The notes below the pieces were generated by a model, which was not told the origin of the DNA, made no database searches, and saw only the letters and a list, made by a program, of their open reading frames with translations. Positions 34,844 to 37,166 of a DNA stretch of 37,166 nt are shown here, piece by piece (the stretch's first letter is position 1; each line of letters begins with the position of its first letter). The stretch spans positions 68,071 through 105,236 of the forward strand of contig BPCL01000005.1 of NCBI GenBank assembly GCA_019653755.1, in the 5' to 3' direction. The translations under genes and the position numbers were made by a program. This stretch comes from Woeseia sp. GTDB lineage: Bacteria; Pseudomonadota; Gammaproteobacteria; Steroidobacterales; UBA11654.

Positions 34844-36310
34844 CCTAAGCTTAGGAATCGAGTTAAACCCAAAGTAATAATCAAAATGCTAGAGCACAAT
34901 AAAACACCAATATGCAGGATAAATACCAGCATCTCTGGTGACCATTGGCTTCCTTGGTGATAAATCTCAGTAATGCTGTTTGCTGATTTCTCAGAGAGAG
35001 GACTGATAGAAGAATAAGCCCATCCAAGATCAAACCAATTTTGTACTGCAGTGAATAAACTGGCTGTTACTGCGAAACCAAGAGCATAGCCAGATTGTCT
35101 TAAAACACCAAATAAACCAGAGACCATTCCAGCTCTTTCTGGAGGTGCACTTGCTAACATCAAATTATTATTAGGTGAGAAGAATAATCCTGTACCAGCT
35201 CCTATCATAGCCATAGCTGGCAAAACAGATAAGACCGTAGAATCAGCATTTACCAAGAACAATAGCATGTAACCTATCCCCGTCATCAAAGCACCGCTCA
35301 TACATAGTTTTTCGGGGCCGGCTCGATCAGATAGATTGCCTGCAATAGGGCTAATTAAGAGTGTCGCTACAGCAGCTAAACCTAGAGCTAGTCCTGCATC
35401 CCATGCTTTCATCTCAAGACCATTAATCATAATTATTGGCAAAATAAACAAATAGACTGGAAAACTAGCAAAGACAGAAGCAAAGGCGATAGATGCTTTA
35501 GTAAAATCATTGCTTTTAGAAAACAGCGTTAAATCAATTAGAGGATCCTTGTGCTTTTTTTCTTGTCTGATGAATAAGTAAAATAATACGAATCCAGAAA
35601 TAAATATAATCCAAACAAAAGGATCCAGATGATTATCTTCGACAGGTAATTTATTACAGCCATATAAGATTCCATACAATGAAAACGTTAGAAAAGCAGC
35701 CCCCAAATAATCATATGATTTTTGAGGCTCAGAAAAACGAAAAGGTTTCTTAAAACCCAAAGCAGAAAAGCAAGCAAGATTGCCAATATCGCAAAAGGAA
35801 TTCTTGACCAAAAAATTGCGGTCCAGTCATAAGCATCAAGCAGCCAACCAGCAAAGACTGGTCCCATTACAAAACCTACAGCGTTAGCAGCTTGAAGAAT
35901 GCCGAGCGCAGCCCCTCGCTTCTTAGGCCCATACATTGCAGTTGCAATTGCAAAGGTAGTGGGTAAAAAAAGAGCCATACCAAACCCTTGAATAAATCTA
36001 AGTGTAATTAAGGTATTAGCATCTGGTGCCCATGAGCAGGCAATCATAGCTATTCCGTATATTAATGTGCCAAGCTGGAAAAATCTTGCATGACCTAAGC
36101 CATCAGCCATTTTTGCTGCTAAAAGCATTGGGCCACTAGCTGCAATTAAGTAACCTAGAGCAACCCAAACTATTTCACTGGTGCTGGAATCGAGTTTATC
36201 GATCATGTCCGGTATAGCAAAAGGGGTGAAACTAGAGTCTAGGCTGGCCATAACTGATGACAACACCAGGAAGACATAATCAAAAAAATACGTGCTTTTG
36301 ATAGTTCCAT
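34840..36310 (-). CDS. DHA2-family MFS exporter, 14-TM (two frameshifts)
   Basis: About 490 residues joined. The start is ATG 36310 (MELSKAR). A seven-A run at 36282-36288 hides the join to FDYVFLVLSSVMASLDSSF, the usual first helix of EmrB/QacA-type drug and lipid exporters. WVALGYLIAASGPMLLAAKMADGLG follows, and then LRFIQGFGMALFLPTTFAIA with the motif C GILQAANAVGFVMGPVFAGWLL. A second break at about 35755 precedes KKPFRFSEPQKSYDYLGAAF, and the second half carries helices 7-14. It probably exports a metabolite or toxic intermediate. It starts 30 bp after the Fe-S subunit gene and overlaps cytochrome c by 4 bp. Confidence 0.83.
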
Positions 36311-36340
36311 TGCAAAAGACCTAATTAGTTTGTGTTTAAA

Positions 36341-37166
36341 TTAATAGATTTTAACGTCGGGTATATTAAATAGAGACTTCCATTCTTTGGCAATAAGAAT
36401 ATCCATAAGTCGTGATTCTTTGCCTTCTTGTTTCTTCTCCATCTCATATTGCAATGTGATCAATGCCTCATCAACTTCTTCACCGAATAAGCTTCTCAGA
36501 TATTCAGTTGGGACTCTTGGGTCTTCGGAAAACTCTCCGTCTTCATCAAAATTAGGTGGCAGCATTGGTGGAACATAAAAAACATTTGGTTCAGTTCCAT
36601 ACTCAGGATGCAATGGCAGAGCTACCTTCCATTGATAAACTAATTCATGAATCGGGCCATTTTCATCTTCAAGGAAACCTACGAATCTTAATCTTCCAGG
36701 ACATTTTCTCGCACAAGCAGGTGCAACACCTTCTTCTAGGCGAGGAAAGCAAAAAATACATTTCTGAGATTTGCCAGTAAAATAATTAAAATAAATCTTA
36801 TCGTAGGGCAGGCTTTGTTGCATTCTCTAATGCCTTGGCATTTATCCTCGTCAATAAGAACTACCCCATCTTCTTCTCTTTTATATATAGCTCTACTGGG
36901 CAGGCTTCTAGGCATGCTGGCTTTGTGCAATGATTGCACATTCTTGGTAGATAAAAGTGATAATTATTTGGATAATCTCCTGAACTTGTATCCTCATCCC
37001 AATTTGAACCCTTGCCCATGGGGTTTTTCTTGCTGCAATCTAACTTCAACACCTTTAAAATAAACCTCATCATGATTAAAAGGTATATCATCCCCATGAT
37101 CCTCTTTCGCTGGCATCAATCCGTCTCTGTTCAAGTTACCTTGATCATCAAAACCCCTCCGCCATC
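36341..37166 (-). CDS. Fe-S (beta) subunit of a type II DMSO-reductase-family molybdoenzyme (partial, three frameshifts)
   Basis: The N-terminus lies beyond the right edge. Joined, it carries YLPRMCNHCTKPACLEACP, DEDKCQGIRECNKACPYDKI and KSQKCIFCFPRLEEGVAP followed by CARKCPG. These are the cysteine patterns for several [4Fe-4S] clusters, with the second cysteine of CQGIREC replaced as in the [3Fe-4S] site of NarH. The ending RLRFVGFLEDENGP with KVALPLHPEYGTEPNVFYVP is specific to the DdhB/EbdB/SerB/ClrB group (dimethylsulfide, ethylbenzene or steroid C25 dehydrogenase, selenate or chlorate reductase). Breaks lie at about 37045, 36905 and 36815. It passes electrons between a molybdopterin subunit and a cytochrome. 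The substrate is not readable. Confidence 0.85.

Noticed and set aside
1..37166. CRISPR arrays, insertion sequences or prophage genes
   Set aside because: No regularly spaced repeats, transposase, integrase or phage structural genes were found; the frameshifted fragments are ordinary housekeeping or metabolic genes.

Overview
This window is about 37 kb of low-GC, densely packed bacterial chromosome. It looks like a free-living marine gammaproteobacterium, possibly SAR86-like or another streamlined surface-ocean lineage. The basis is the recA-recX-alaS order, a CysB-type LysR regulator, very short intergenic gaps, and a gene set rich in quinoprotein dehydrogenases, beta-lactamase-family hydrolases and MFS carriers. 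The lineage is inferred from gene content only. I saw no insertion sequence, prophage, integrase or CRISPR array.

About fifteen genes are broken by small indels, most of them clearly +1 or +2 errors in homopolymer runs. They hit genes that cannot all be dead (alaS, recA, cysB, metX), and the correct protein resumes at once in another frame. I read this as uncorrected long-read sequence and annotate each broken gene as one unit, with its break points.

Layout. 1-2155 (-): pxpA-pxpB-pxpC, 5-oxoprolinase, with pxpC cut by the window edge. 2156-2742: AT-rich gap, then a promoter, a roughly 230-nt candidate structured RNA and an intrinsic terminator (+). 2741-7333: ATP/ADP-carrier-like transporter (-), SelO (+), secreted amidohydrolase (-). 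7362-7452: tRNA-Ser(GCU). 7483-11117 (+): MFS carrier, agmatine deiminase, and a beta-keto acid cleavage enzyme (BKACE) with a hotdog thioesterase, resembling the carnitine-breakdown pair. 11048-15350: membrane-lipid region with a fatty acid desaturase, a YwaF-like membrane protein, a tail-to-tail pair of paralogous small proteins, a sterol-desaturase-family hydroxylase and a CarF/PEDS1-like plasmalogen desaturase. 15610-20034 (-): small membrane protein, alaS, recX, recA. 20099-24720: DMT exporter, cysB, an unknown exported protein and metX (-), then divergent cysK (+), a sulfur amino acid block. 24803-28025 (+): two paralogous serine hydrolases and an atypical SDR, translationally coupled. 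28014-31316 (-): two quinoprotein dehydrogenases. 31384-37166 (-): a long unidirectional array with the Fe-S subunit of a type II DMSO-reductase-family enzyme, a DHA2 exporter, monoheme cytochrome c, an MFS carrier, an isochorismatase-fold amidase and a PuuE-like deacetylase, closed by a strong terminator.

Two regions deserve most attention. The CarF-like desaturase overlapping a sterol-desaturase-family gene is a possible bacterial ether-lipid module. The array at the right end is a possible oxidation and transport pathway that passes electrons to cytochrome c.
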